The position numbers were made by a program, and so were the translations under genes. A stretch of 64,000 nt of DNA from Exophiala sp. HKRS030 (taxonomy: Eukaryota > Ascomycota > Eurotiomycetes > Chaetothyriales > Herpotrichiellaceae). Every line of letters begins with the position of its first letter. The first letter of the stretch is position 1. This document shows, piece after piece, positions 23,393 through 34,456 of this stretch. The stretch lies in contig JAHWDD010000011.1 in assembly GCA_023897205.1 (NCBI GenBank), positions 496,001-560,000 of the forward strand. The letters are read 5' to 3'. The notes beneath the pieces were generated by a model. The model saw nothing but the letters and a program-made list of their open reading frames with translations. It was not told the DNA's origin and ran no database searches.

Positions 23393-24879
23393 ATGAGTAA
23401 CGTCGTCTCAGAGAAGCCGACCTCGATCTCGGAGGTCGAGGCGCACCACACCAAGCATGACCCTATCCAGGATGTTGTCGAGAAGGTCGACTACGACAGG
23501 TCGGGCGCTATCGATGCTGAAAATATCGAGCACCAGATGAGTGTGCTGCAGGCTGTTCGAGCCTATCCCGCTGCCAGTTGGTGGGCATTCGTCATGTCTG
23601 CCACCATTGTGAGTCCCTGCACGAGTCTGGCAATGCCATTTCCCTAATCGTCAACAGATCATGGAGTCATACTGCGTCTTCCTGATGGGCAACTTTATAG
23701 CAACTAAGAAATTTGCGGAGAACTATGGTAAATTCAACGTCGAAAAGGACAAATGGTACATCACAGCTCCCTGGCAGTCAGCGTTTCAGTGCGGTGGACC
23801 AGTTGGCGCTTTCATCGGCGTCTTCCTCGCAGGTCCCATTACCAGCTGGATCGGATACCGATGGGCCACCATTGGAGGGCTTATGTTCCTGAATGGTTTT
23901 ATCTTTGTCTTCTATTTCGGAAACTCCCTGGGAGTACTGCTGTTGTCCCAGCTTCTCGAAGGCATCCCTTGGGGTATCTTCATCGCAAATGCACCCGCCT
24001 ACTGCAGTGAAATTGTGCCACTGAGGCTGAGAGCTCCCGCTACGCAGATGTTGCAGATGTTTTGGGCCATCGGCTCCATCATTGTTGGCGGCATCACCTA
24101 TCACTACCAATCCATGGACAACGACAAAGCCTACAGGTTCGTGCGCCACCACAGCTCCAGAAGAGCACTGCTAACACCATTGCTAGAGTTCCGATCGCCC
24201 TTCAATGGATGTTCCCTACGCCTCTTGCCATACTTCTCTTCCTGGCACCCGAATCACCCTGGTGGCTGGTGCGGAAGGGACGTCTCGCCGAGGCAGAGAA
24301 ATCCGTCATCCGTCTTGGACGTCGGAGCGCTAATGACAATCCCTCCGACTCAGTCGCAATGATGCGCCGAACTATTGAGCTTGAGAAGACCGAGAAGAAA
24401 CCCAATCTCATCGAACTGTGGAAAGGCACTTTATCAACTGTGCCTTCCTGGTTGCTCTTGGTATCGCGGGCTCAATTAACGGCGGCAAGCCGGCTACCCA
24501 GGCGACAGCATCACTTGGCCTGATCGTGTCTGTCCTGTTCTGTTTGGGACCTGCCCCTGCATCATGGGTCATTATTGGAGAAACATCCTCCATCCGCCTC
24601 AGGCCATTGACAACTGGTGTCGGACGTGGTGCCTACTACGCAGTCAACATTCCTTGTATCTTCCTGTCCAGCTACATGCTCAACCCCGACCAAGGAAACC
24701 TAGGTGGTAAATGTGGCTACGTCTGGGCGGGTACTGCGTTTGTCTGCACGGTCATGGCTTGGATCTGGATCCCAGAGATGAAACACCGATCTTACCGCGA
24801 GATTGACATTTTGTTCAAACGCCGTGTCCAGGCTCGAAAGTGGAAGAGAACTGTCGTCGACATCAATGATGATGAGTAG
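23393..24879 (+). pseudogene. MFS alpha-glucoside (maltose-type) permease with internal deletion and frameshift
   Basis: The N-terminal part is a clear maltose/alpha-glucoside:H+ symporter: MSNVVSEKPTSISEVEAHH, IEHQMSVLQAVRAYPAASWW, IMESYCVFLMGNFIATKKF, the TM4 block and [21 protein letters not shown], with introns at about 23609-23657 and 24137-24189. At [10 protein letters not shown] (to about 24,427) the sequence jumps directly to [16 protein letters not shown] in another frame, after which the C-terminal third ([21 protein letters not shown] to VVDINDDE) is intact. In full-length relatives the two points are separated by roughly 80 residues (TM7-TM9 region). A deletion of about 240 bp plus a frame change therefore removes several helices. 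No splice choice I can see repairs it. Function is probably lost. Confidence 0.75.
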
Positions 24880-25681
24880 ATTGGGATACTTTTCGAGAGT
24901 GGTGCCTCAGAGAAGGGTACTTAGCTTCTCGCTTTGGCAAACACGCTATATCATTACAGCACAGCTTCTCCCTTCTTGAACGTTCTGGGCGCTGTTTTGG
25001 TGAAGAGACAAATACCAGGCCAGGTGATAAGCGACTATAACAGTTGACCCAGAGAAGGTCGTTCAATGGTTTAATTACATTACTTCATGATAACCGCGCA
25101 ATGGAAGTAGGCGATTGACGGAGCCGCCACCAGTATCAAATACCAGTTCACACTAATATATCCGCCTTTTGCATCACTTGAACCTCGTACATGGTACACC
25201 TCTTCGTCGCCCACATCTCACTCGCGGAGAAGCGAAGAGTAAGTTGTACTCTACAGAGTGCTCTGCCGAGATATGGATAAATTTACTATTTTCTTGCCGA
25301 GGCAGCATAGCATTACACCACCGTCGGAGTCTGCTATCAGAACAGATCGTAACTGTTCACGCTACGGCCAAACACTCCGATCTCGCGATGAGACTCCCGA
25401 GTCTTCCAATATGCGCTCCCGGTCAGTGGGGAAAAGATGAAGTGACCATTTAAAGCGGCAGGATACTTGCCTCTGGGCAGCCTTGGCCTCTTGACTACAC
25501 AGGGAAGTTTTCCGATCTCTTTGACATAAGAATGTAGCAGGGCGTTGACTCAACAGTGTCAAGTCTCGCAAAAGTTCCGAGAAAAGATAACAGGTGGACG
25601 ACTCCATCTCACAGTCCTGCATTCATTCAATGGTACCACTGTGGCAACTTCATAGCGAAGCGCGTTTCCTTCCAAGTTATC
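24880..25681. other. Intergenic region, no gene seen
   Basis: About 800 nt between two transporter genes on the same strand; it should hold the promoter of the downstream monocarboxylate-type permease. Nothing else was recognised. Confidence 0.4.
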
Positions 25682-27089
25682 ATGGAGTTATCGATCCGTC
25701 AATCGGCTGCAAGAAATGCAGGGGAACAGTCGACACAGACGAGTGAAGAGAATGGCCAAGTCTCGCAGGCGAACGAGGTTCCTGCTCGGCAACTGAGTCC
25801 AGTCGATGGAGGCTGGCCTGCCTGGACCGTACTCATTGCGGGCTTCATTTTTGAGGCTTTACTATGGGGTCAGTATAACCATGTTTCCTATCCCAAGCTG
25901 CCTTTTTCCTGCTCAAATGAAGCTCATATTCTTCGCCGCAGGGTTTCCAACCTCTTTTGGTGTCTTCCAGAACTATTATTCCAAGTTGCCAGAATTTGAG
26001 AATGCGAATATCTCAGTAATCGGGACAATGGCACAAGGGCTTTATTACCTCGGGGCTCCTCTCGCCGCCATGGCAACCAAACTGTTTCCGAAGCACCAAA
26101 AGCATCAGATATGGATAGGCTGGCCCTTCTGTGTCTTTGGACTATTGGCGGCATCCTTTGCAAATACTTTTGGTCAACTTGTCGCCACTCAAGGTGTCAT
26201 GTATGGCTTCGGCTTCGTCACTCTTTCCTACCCGATTATCAGTATGTTGAATGAGTGGTGGGTTGCTCGAAAGGGAATGGCGTTTGGTTCAATTTCGAGC
26301 GCCTCGGGCTTAGCGGGTATAGCGATGCCCTTTATTATCGAGTCGTTGCTGCAGAAATACGGCTACCGGACTACATTACGAGCCTCAGCAGTCGGAATCG
26401 CCGTGCTGACTGGCCCCTTGATACCATTTCTCAGAGGCCGCTTGCCGCCTACAGAGACAAGTGTCTTGGCCAGAACGAACTGGTCATTTCTGGGAAAGCC
26501 ATTGTTCTGGATCTATAGCATTTCAACGTTGGTTCAGGGTCTTGGCTTTTTCTTCCCGGCGATCTACCTCCCGTCCTACGCCACAGCAATCGGCCTGAAC
26601 TCGACGCAGGGAGCTTTACTTCTGGCAGTAATGTGTATTGCACAAGTTCTAGGCCAATTCGCCTTTGGTTACCTGTCAGACAAGAAGATCCCGGTAAGCA
26701 TTCTTGCTATAGTCTGCTCCCTCATGTCGACAGTTGCTACCCTGGCTATCTGGGGCAATGCGAAGTCCGAGCCCCTACTACTCTTGTTCAGCTTGATATA
26801 CGGCTTTTTCAGCTATGGTTTTGGCACAATGCGTGTTGCCATGGGCACCGAAGTATGCAACGACCCGTCATCAGCCGTGGCCACTTATGCAATCTTTGTG
26901 TTTTTACAGGGAGTTGGAAATGTTCTTGTTGGGCCAATCAGTGCTGCTTTGTTATCCAGAGATATTATTGTCGACTTATATGCAGCCTTGGGATATAGAT
27001 CTCTTGTGATATTCATTGGCTCCTGCATGTTCGGCAGTGGATTGATCATTTGTTTGCGCTATCTTTCTCCTATGAAGAGAGAATTCTAG
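25682..27089 (+). CDS. MFS permease, monocarboxylate-transporter-like (MCT/Mch family)
   Basis: Twelve-TM permease at the plasma or vacuolar membrane. The ATG at 25682 gives MELSIRQSAARNAG, then a polar tail and the family's entry motif, SPVDGGWPAWTVLIAGFIFEALLWG. An intron (about 25868-25942) leads to FPTSFGVFQNYYSKLPEF, a hallmark of fungal MCT-like permeases. Further blocks are YLGAPLAAMATKLFPKHQK, GVMYGFGFVTLSYPIISMLNEWWVARKGMAFG (TM4-5, normally with an Arg/Lys-rich exit), and FAFGYLSDKKIPVSI between TM8 and TM9. About 445 residues, complete. Fungal members transport organic acids or are orphan; no adjacent enzyme suggests the cargo. Confidence 0.86.
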
Positions 27090-27505
27090 CCCTCAAACCA
27101 AGCCCTCAAACCACGACAGAGGCAAGTTTCAGTATGCGCGCGAGCGACGCGGAAAGCGAGCCCACCTTGAACCAAGGTTTGAGCGATGGTCGGCGAAGGA
27201 CCCAAACCTTGAATAGTCTGCACCAAATTAAGGAGGATGGCAATGCGGGCAACGACTTCCTTCAGACATGCCGAATGCTGACTCCTGCGGCACGTTTGAG
27301 AGAATGATATAACTCCTTGTCCAGATGCTGGAGTTGTGGTAGTACGGCTTCCAAAGGAGAGTCGCACTTCAAACACGCATGCCGCTTTGGATCACGTTTT
27401 AACTGATGAAGCTTCGTTGGCATCAAAAGTACGCACTACTTCAAGTTTCCGAATTCTTCCTCACTACCCCGCATTCAGGTTCGAACATGCTTTACTATCA
27501 CCAGG
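27090..27505. other. Leader region of the HET gene with an overlapping upstream ORF
   Basis: About 415 nt upstream of the HET-domain gene. An ATG at 27487 opens a 19-codon upstream frame ending at 27546. It overlaps the first HET start at 27506 in a different frame and ends before the second in-frame ATG at 27590. Nothing else was recognised. Confidence 0.35.
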
Positions 27506-29332
27506 ATGATTCACCAAGTCTACCGCTGCAAAAGGCAACTTCTTAGGATATCCGCTGCCAGTCTGACAGTGGAGCAAGGCCTCGACTCAATGCCTTCTCT
27601 ATACGATGATGTCGTTATCTCAGGTCCGGATCACGTACGACTTCTCAGTGTCGCGCCTTCAGCTGAATTTGACGACCCCCTCATCTGCACGCTCTCTGTT
27701 GCGTCTCTTGCTGAAGTCAATGGCAGTTACATCACTTTGTCGTACTGTTGGGGCTCCACCGATCGTGGTAGTCTGGTTCAAGTCAATGGGGTCCCGTACT
27801 ATATTACCAAGGAACTCGCTCTCGCCTTGCGAAGTATTCGGGCAATGGAAATCGCTCAGCCGATATGGGTTGATCAGCTGAGCATCAGTCAAGTCGACGA
27901 CAGGGAAAAATCCCAGCAGCTATTGTTGATGACCCAAATATTTTCAAATGCTTCAACGTGCATATGCTACCTTGGGGAAGACAATGGCCAAGTGGATCAG
28001 GCGATCGAGTATATGGAAATGGCTCTCGAAAAGATTAAATCCCTGCCTTTAGATCACCAACGACAGACGACACTGCCTCAGGAGATAAGCGATCTCTTCT
28101 ACAACGCTCCAGGCAAGACAGCCTTTATGAGTCTAGCGAACAGACGGTACTTCCGGAGAAGATGGATCGTACAGGAGACTGTGCTTTCTCAGGATCCATC
28201 CGGGGTTTGCGGACATAGATTTTTTTCGATGGAAGCATTTTTCTTCGTCCTCGCATTCACGGAAACAGCAGAATCAGATCGAATACTCCGCCGGCCTGTA
28301 TCGGCAAACTTTGACGATCAACGGTTTGACGAATCGCCAGCGCTCAGCCACCACTACCTCCGAAATCAGTTTGGACAGGGGGCTCGATTTTTCAAGCCAC
28401 TCCTCATCTTCACGGTAGATGCTGGCGTGACAGACTTACGTGACCTGTTCTTTGCAATCCATGGCCTCGCCCTCGACAGCGATGAATTTCCAAATCCCGA
28501 CTATTCCTGGGATGTGGGTAGAACATTTCGAGAATTTACCATTGGCTTCGTAAATCAAGGATTTGGCTTATGGTGTTTGCAGCAAGCACATCGAAATCAT
28601 TATCCTGATATGCCGTCCTGGGTTCCTGACTGGAGTAGCATCATTCGATGGGCCCAGATAGCCCTCGTACCCGGTCCAAACTTCAAATCGGTCATGAAAG
28701 TCGACTCAGACTCCAAACTCTTGGAACTCTCCTGCCTGAAACTCACCAATATCGTCCAATGCACATCCTCAATTGATGTCACAGTATCGGACGACGCAGC
28801 TACCTTCTCGTTGCAGGCTCTCAGCTCTCTCGAGCTCTTATTCAGCAAGTTCACGCCTGAACAAAAACCCGATGATATCCTCAAGCGGCTTGCAACTGTA
28901 GTCATGAAGTTTACACATGAAGATTACTCTGAAGACGCATCGATGCTAACTGGCCGCATCCTGGCCACTGCTGCCTACCATCAAGATCATACGGCCAAGC
29001 TCATTGAAGAAAATTCGACTCCGTTCTTGATCGTCAAGCTTGTTTTCGAACGTTTTCAAGTCGTTCTGACATCTTCCAATTTGATCTGTGTAGCGCCATT
29101 GGAGGTAAAAGAGGGAGATGAGCTGATTTTGCCGGAGGGAGCTGAAGCCGCTATTGCAATTCGGCATGTTGAACCTGGTAAATACAAGTATATCGGAATG
29201 GCTTGGATTGAAAATTTACACCCAAGCTCTGAAGAGCCGGTGGATGGTGGCGATGGCACAGAAGCCAATACTGTGCTACAAGACCCTGACGAGAAAGACG
29301 TAAAGAAGTATGAGAAGATACTACTAGCATGA
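27506..29332 (+). CDS. Heterokaryon-incompatibility (HET) domain protein
   Basis: Cytosolic protein of the family that triggers cell death on fusion of incompatible hyphae. Single exon, up to 608 residues. The HET domain sits at about residues 40-230: DHVRLLSVAPS, the first conserved block SYITLSYCWG (residues 74-83), the second IWVDQLSISQVDDREKSQQL with MTQIFSNASTCICYLGE, and the third RRYFRRRWIVQETVLSQ. The C-terminal ~350 residues show no repeat or NTPase. The start is uncertain: 27506 or 27590 (MPSLYDDVVISG); an upstream ATG at 27487 would favour the latter. The gene looks intact, with no RIP-like stops. Most such proteins have no tested partner, so a role in incompatibility is by family only. 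Confidence 0.87.
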   Translation: MIHQVYRCKRQLLRISAASLTVEQGLDSMPSLYDDVVISGPDHVRLLSVAPSAEFDDPLICTLSVASLAEVNGSYITLSYCWGSTDRGSLVQVNGVPYYITKELALALRSIRAMEIAQPIWVDQLSISQVDDREKSQQLLLMTQIFSNASTCICYLGEDNGQVDQAIEYMEMALEKIKSLPLDHQRQTTLPQEISDLFYNAPGKTAFMSLANRRYFRRRWIVQETVLSQDPSGVCGHRFFSMEAFFFVLAFTETAESDRILRRPVSANFDDQRFDESPALSHHYLRNQFGQGARFFKPLLIFTVDAGVTDLRDLFFAIHGLALDSDEFPNPDYSWDVGRTFREFTIGFVNQGFGLWCLQQAHRNHYPDMPSWVPDWSSIIRWAQIALVPGPNFKSVMKVDSDSKLLELSCLKLTNIVQCTSSIDVTVSDDAATFSLQALSSLELLFSKFTPEQKPDDILKRLATVVMKFTHEDYSEDASMLTGRILATAAYHQDHTAKLIEENSTPFLIVKLVFERFQVVLTSSNLICVAPLEVKEGDELILPEGAEAAIAIRHVEPGKYKYIGMAWIENLHPSSEEPVDGGDGTEANTVLQDPDEKDVKKYEKILLA

Positions 29333-29505
29333 GAGTTGAATGCACCTTACACCGGGCTATATCAGCAGACACTCTAACAAATATTCTCTCCACCCTACGT
29401 TAAGGAACCAACAGATGCTAGACCTGGCTCATATCATATCTGCACGACCTCAAAAAGCTTCTGATAAACGGTCTTGTCTGCACAGATTAGATAACCCTAG
29501 TTTTT

Positions 29506-31211
29506 TCACGTCGAATTCGAATTGTCTGCACAGGTCCATGGAGAAGACCCGCCATTTGCTGCCAACGAGTTTTTGATATCGATCACGGATCCATAGGTTC
29601 CTCCAATCATCAAAAAGAAACCGGACACGATCACAAAGGAACTCCAAGCCACCATAGCATACCACTTGACCGTTCTTTTACTGCGCCAGTTGTCGTATAG
29701 CCACATGGCGCCCATTGGTTGGAAGCACATTAGTGTGCCGAGGAGTGCACCGATAAGCGAGACTAGACTCCCAAAGACAGGAATTGCACTCGCGATGATG
29801 TATGAGACAATTGTCGTGGCGAATGTGCATCCCAACCAGGTGGCCCAATGCCGGAAAGTAGGGTCGGTAAGATGATAGGACCCTCGTAACATGCGGACAA
29901 AAACATATTTTGCAGCGATCTGGGGAAGAGTGATTAGCCCATCTTGAATAGTCGTCCCAACGGCAGCTACTTACGTGAACGAATAGGAGAGTGCTGACGC
30001 AGAGACCCGGCAAAGCTAAGCCATAGCAGACCTTCTTCAAAAGGACCCCCGCCGACCCAAGTGCCGGCGATGCGACAAAGCTTCCACAGTAGTAGTACAC
30101 CACAACACCAATCACGATATAAGTGGTGGCCACGATGGACTGGCAGAGTAAAAGTGATTTGGTGTAGTCCTCCGGTACACGCATCTCGGATGCGATCTGA
30201 AAGAAGGCAGGTGTACCTGCCCAAGCGAAAACGATGGAAGAGCATGCGGATATTGCTGCCTCGAAGCTCGGGTCGTTGACACCTTTCCAGTTGGACTTGA
30301 AAGGCCCAGGCGGGGCAGCGGCGGGTTTATCTTGCACACCCACAGCAACCGTCAGAGTGAAAACTATTGATGTATTGTCAGATAGTGCCCAACCGGAAGT
30401 TTCAGTACGTGACTTACTTGCGGTCAAAATCGAGGTCGCACCAACCCAAGCCAACCACGAGACCTCGTGGAGAGTCTGGATGCTTCCGAGAACAAAGCCA
30501 ATAATGGCAGCCACAACGACAAAGACGGCGGTACAAGTTCCGTGGGTCGATATGGCGTTGAGTGAAATTGATATCCCCAGCATACCGGCCCCAGCAACGA
30601 AGATCCAGACTATTCACAGGTCAACATCAAGAGTACACTTGATACCACGGACAGGGTGAGACTCACACAAGACGAATACAACGTAAAAGAATTCTCGCCC
30701 GGCTCTACCAAAAAGCTTGTACCCAACATCGTCGATTCCGTAAACTGACGGATGGTTTTTCTTGAAGACACCGATAACGTAGTTTGACCATGTTGTAATC
30801 ACCCCGATCGATATCACCACGACCAGGCCTGGTCCCATCCCTAAGGTGTCTAGGACTTGGGGGATGGATAGGACACCCAAGCCAATCTGCGTCTTGACCA
30901 TCAAAATGGCAGTCCCAAGCCATCCCACCTAGAGAAAGTCAGTGAGGACCTTGACATTTCCAGGACTCTGGATAGCAAACATTTCGATAGTTGGGTCCGT
31001 CCTCCTTGATCTCACCAAAGATGTCGTCGACGACCGAAATGCGACGTCCTTGTAAAGACATTCGCCTCTGACCGGCAGGGATGACCTGATAGATCGAGCC
31101 CCGCCTGGTCTCCGAGGGATCAAAGCCCGAAGAAGCGAAATTCAAGGAATGGGCCTCTCCTCCATCGTCACGGACACCTTTCTCTGGATCTTTGGTATCT
31201 TTGGTCGCCAT
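29506..31211 (-). CDS. Amino-acid transporter, AVT/AAAP family
   Basis: Eleven-TM amino-acid/auxin-permease-family protein; fungal members export or import neutral amino acids at the vacuole or plasma membrane. The ATG at 31211 gives MATKDTKDPEKGVRDDGGEA and a ~75-residue polar N-terminus (RRGSIYQVIPAGQRRMS). The membrane domain then starts with GWLGTAILMVKTQIGLGVLSIPQVLDTLG, the Aa_trans entry motif. Later blocks are WSNYVIGVFKKNHPSVYGIDDVGY, FEAAISACSSIVFAWAGTPAFFQIASEM, and a C-terminal SLIGALLGTLMCFQPMGAMW. About six exons with short introns. No obvious damage. The substrate is unknown. Confidence 0.85.
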
Positions 31212-32341
31212 GTTGGAGTGATGTGAAAGTAGATACTGGAGATTGGTAAAGCTCAACAAAGTCCCGGTTTTCCTTGAATGAAGGAAGTTCAAAAACTAAG
31301 ACGAGCGGGCGAAGCAGCTATTTGAAGATACCTTCGAGCTGGCCTGCGAGGTCGGCCATAATTGCCAGCTAGAAGTCCATTTAGCTAATCATATAGTAAT
31401 GATTTGTAGCGATCTCCCGATACCCCTCTGCCAAGTTGATAAGATCTAAGGGTATCTAGGAATGGGCAGCACCAATTGGTTCGGCCCTCAGATAGACACT
31501 GCAGGTAGGGAACCTTCGAGGAAATGAAATCGAGCCTTAATTCGTCGAGCAAAGGCCGTGAAGCAATATCAGACTCGTAGGCCGAAGCTTGCAGCCAATT
31601 ATTCACGTGCCCGCCATCAGCTCGGCTCGGAATGCATATCCACGGAAGGATAAAGTATGCGTGCATCAGGACTCTTTGGCGACAGAAGGAATTACCAAAT
31701 CGATTTTTTGAGACTAGTTTTATCTTCTGCCTGGTCGACATACGCCTTGCTTGGACCGACGTTTCCACGCGTTGGTTATTGAGATGGGGACCGGTAGCAG
31801 ACAAGAGGAGCGCAATAAACGAAGGAAGTGTGGTTGCTATGAGGCCCAGATTGTTTCAGAGTTTACTTTGGAAGGCTGATCTAGTGGTCTTAGCGGCACC
31901 ATGACGCGAATTCCCGAGCGGGTCAGAGCAATGAAGCCGACGTACCGTTGAATGGGCAAAAAATGCTCGAAGATCGAAGGCTGCATCACCTGCGCCTCCC
32001 TCGAGATGTCGAGCCGATTGTACACTCGCTCATGGCTCGGTTAATAGTTTCGTTGATCTTATCTTGCGTCGCACGACTTTGCTCCGAAGGTACTCCGTAG
32101 CAGCCCTTGCATTGCGATAACAAATGGCGGTGATATGTCGCTCGACGCTGTAGATCTCAGAGGGTCCTTATCGACCGGCTCAGCCCTACAAGTACCAGAT
32201 CGACAAGCTCAACCCCATTGTCGATGACATCAGGCTCGGTAACCTTGGGATTTAGTAAGGCGATCCTGGTGTTTAGCATTCTATTAGGCCTGTCTAGAAA
32301 AAAACACATTCTGACTGATGCATTGGCAGATAAATCCAATT
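31212..32341. other. Intergenic region, no gene seen
   Basis: About 1.1 kb upstream of the amino-acid transporter and downstream of the aconitase-family gene. The longest open frame (minus, 31385-31804) lacks an ATG start and has no domain. A TACTCCGTA motif lies at 32091-32099. Confidence 0.35.
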
Positions 32342-34456
32342 TTACCAATCCACAGATCTCGCACCTGGTTGAGAAGATAACAGTGTCTCTACATCTTTTG
32401 ACCTCCCAGCCTGTGCACTCGTCTGGACATCAAGACTCTGCAGTTTTGCAAACAAGCTCGGTCCGTACCTCTCGTAGGTTCGGACCAGGCCACCCTCACT
32501 TAACAACTGCTCCTGAATCCGTTCTAGGCCAAAGTTGAAACTCTTGCCCTCACAACGGATTTCCCTGTTCTTGATATCAATGATTATCTCCTTTTCCTCT
32601 TGCGCAACCTCGAAAAAGCTGTCGTCCTGCAGTTTAATACCCATGAGACCGTTGTTGACTTGGTTCCGCTGATAGATGAAGGCGAACGATTTGGCAATGA
32701 CTGCTTCGATACCGGCCCACATCAACGCCTTCGGAGCCTGCTCTCTCGACGACCCACATCCAAAGCTCTCCTCGGCGACAAGGACGTTGCAACCTGCTTG
32801 AGCAAGGTCATAAAACTCGGGACGAGTATAGCAGAACGCACCACGGGCCACCTCGTCCTGCGAAAGGTGCGAATGGCACTTGTCTGTCGGGATGATACTA
32901 TCAGTGTCGACATTGGCGCCGAATCGCTGGATGCGGCCTTGAATAATGTCTGGTAGTCTGCTTGCTTCGTTCTCTGGAAGGATCTTTGTATCGTAGTCAT
33001 CCGTGTAACTTGACACGAAGGAAGCTGGAACTTGAGGTTCACTATAGATTGGAGATGACCGCGAGCGACTTCTATAGTGTGCTCGGAGTTCGTCAAACTC
33101 GTTCATGTCAACCGCCGAGAGAATTTCAGTTGGATTCTGAAGTGACATGGAAAAGCTGGAAATGGCTACTGTGGCAGCGGAAGCAATGTTGGCGAACGAG
33201 CCCGGCCCCATTCGGTCGCGATAGTTTCGGTTCTGCGAAGACAGCCATACTTCTCCCTCGCCTGCCTTGTCGACACCCATGCCAACACAATAGCTGCATC
33301 CCGGGGCGCCAATCTGGAATCCGGCATTCTCATACTGCTCCAACAACTTCAGTTGCATCAGACGATTGACTATAGAGGTCGAACCAGGAGTGACGCGTCG
33401 TAGACCTCGTTTGACAGGTTTGTACCCTCGTGCCAGAGCTTCCCGAAGCACGAGAGCAGCCAGTATTAGATCTTCCTCTGTGGTCGTGCACGCGCCAATA
33501 AACACACCATCCAACTGGGAAAGCCGGTCTTGTGTCTCTGGAATAGGTACGACATTATCCGGGCTTGGATAAAGCGCGACGAAGTGGTCGAGTCTTGCGA
33601 GATCAACGTCATATGTCGCTACATATGGGGCATCGACATCAGGGCGAAAGTACACGCTGTTCGATCTATGACGTGGATCGCGTCGGGACTTGACATAATC
33701 CAAGGTGATGCCGTCTGGTACGACACATGCGCCAATCCCACCAAACTCCGTGGTCATGTTTGCAATCGCAAACCTCGCATCACTCGATAGGTATTGTAGC
33801 CCTTGACCAGTGTATTCGACCAGCCGTCCAGCCGCAACCGTGTTCCTCTTCAGTTGTCTCATGACTCCCAGGATCACGTCTTTGCCTCCGATACCAAGTG
33901 GAGGCTCGTTGATGAAGTTAATCCGGACCACCTCTGGAACCTCAAGGTATGTCTCACCCGTAATGAGTTGCAAGACCATATCCGTAATGCCAACACCGAT
34001 CGCAAGGCTACCCAAGGCACCGGCCGAGGAAGTGTGTGAGTCAGCCCCGAAAACTAGCATCCCAGGCTGGCAGCGTGAGCGGTAGAACTCCGTATGCATA
34101 ATCGTTGTGTTGTGGCCGGCATAGTTGTCCCCCAGATCCAATTCTTCGGCAATGCGATCACATGCGTCAATCAGGGATCTCTCGTATGGCCTGTCGTTCA
34201 CTCTGGGGTCGACAACGTGGTCACCTGCGAGCCAGAATCTGTCTTTTCGCTTGAACCCAGGCCTGCCCATGCGCTCATAGCTCTTATTCATGCCAAACCA
34301 TGCAACTTCGGAAGCCAAGAACCAGTCCGGACAGATGCGAATCACTTTTCCTGGCTCGACGGACTCGTCACGCATATCAACGGCATGTTGGAGGAGAATC
34401 TTTTGACACACGTTCATCGGCTGACGGGTGGCTTTGCTGCCAACGTGCGTAGCCAT
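32342..34456 (-). CDS. Aconitase-superfamily hydro-lyase (isopropylmalate dehydratase/homoaconitase-like)
   Basis: Fe-S dehydratase that would interconvert a 2-hydroxy and a 3-hydroxy di- or tricarboxylic acid through an enoic intermediate. Intronless, 704 residues. The large domain has NVCQKILLQHA, GADSHTSSAGALGSLAIGVGITDM and the three cluster cysteines: one in GVFIGACTTTEEDL and two in IGAPGCSYCVGMG. The swivel domain has GANVDTDSIIPTDKC and the FGCGSSREQAPKALMWAGIEAVIAKSF active-site loop. It is LeuC-LeuD in one chain, as in fungal enzymes, but the signatures differ from housekeeping aconitase (TDSHTPNAGG type) and LEU1. No mitochondrial presequence is evident. It is divergent from an MFS permease, suggesting catabolism or processing of an imported organic acid. 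The exact substrate cannot be read from sequence. Confidence 0.85.
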   Translation of the reverse strand: MATHVGSKATRQPMNVCQKILLQHAVDMRDESVEPGKVIRICPDWFLASEVAWFGMNKSYERMGRPGFKRKDRFWLAGDHVVDPRVNDRPYERSLIDACDRIAEELDLGDNYAGHNTTIMHTEFYRSRCQPGMLVFGADSHTSSAGALGSLAIGVGITDMVLQLITGETYLEVPEVVRINFINEPPLGIGGKDVILGVMRQLKRNTVAAGRLVEYTGQGLQYLSSDARFAIANMTTEFGGIGACVVPDGITLDYVKSRRDPRHRSNSVYFRPDVDAPYVATYDVDLARLDHFVALYPSPDNVVPIPETQDRLSQLDGVFIGACTTTEEDLILAALVLREALARGYKPVKRGLRRVTPGSTSIVNRLMQLKLLEQYENAGFQIGAPGCSYCVGMGVDKAGEGEVWLSSQNRNYRDRMGPGSFANIASAATVAISSFSMSLQNPTEILSAVDMNEFDELRAHYRSRSRSSPIYSEPQVPASFVSSYTDDYDTKILPENEASRLPDIIQGRIQRFGANVDTDSIIPTDKCHSHLSQDEVARGAFCYTRPEFYDLAQAGCNVLVAEESFGCGSSREQAPKALMWAGIEAVIAKSFAFIYQRNQVNNGLMGIKLQDDSFFEVAQEEKEIIIDIKNREIRCEGKSFNFGLERIQEQLLSEGGLVRTYERYGPSLFAKLQSLDVQTSAQAGRSKDVETLLSSQPGARSVDW

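Noticed and set aside
27470..27490. GGTTCGAAC, reminiscent of a tRNA B box
   Set aside because: There is no matching A box or cloverleaf around it; no tRNA is called.
31385..31804. 139-codon minus-strand frame
   Set aside because: It opens with a non-ATG codon, has no domain and no splice extension.
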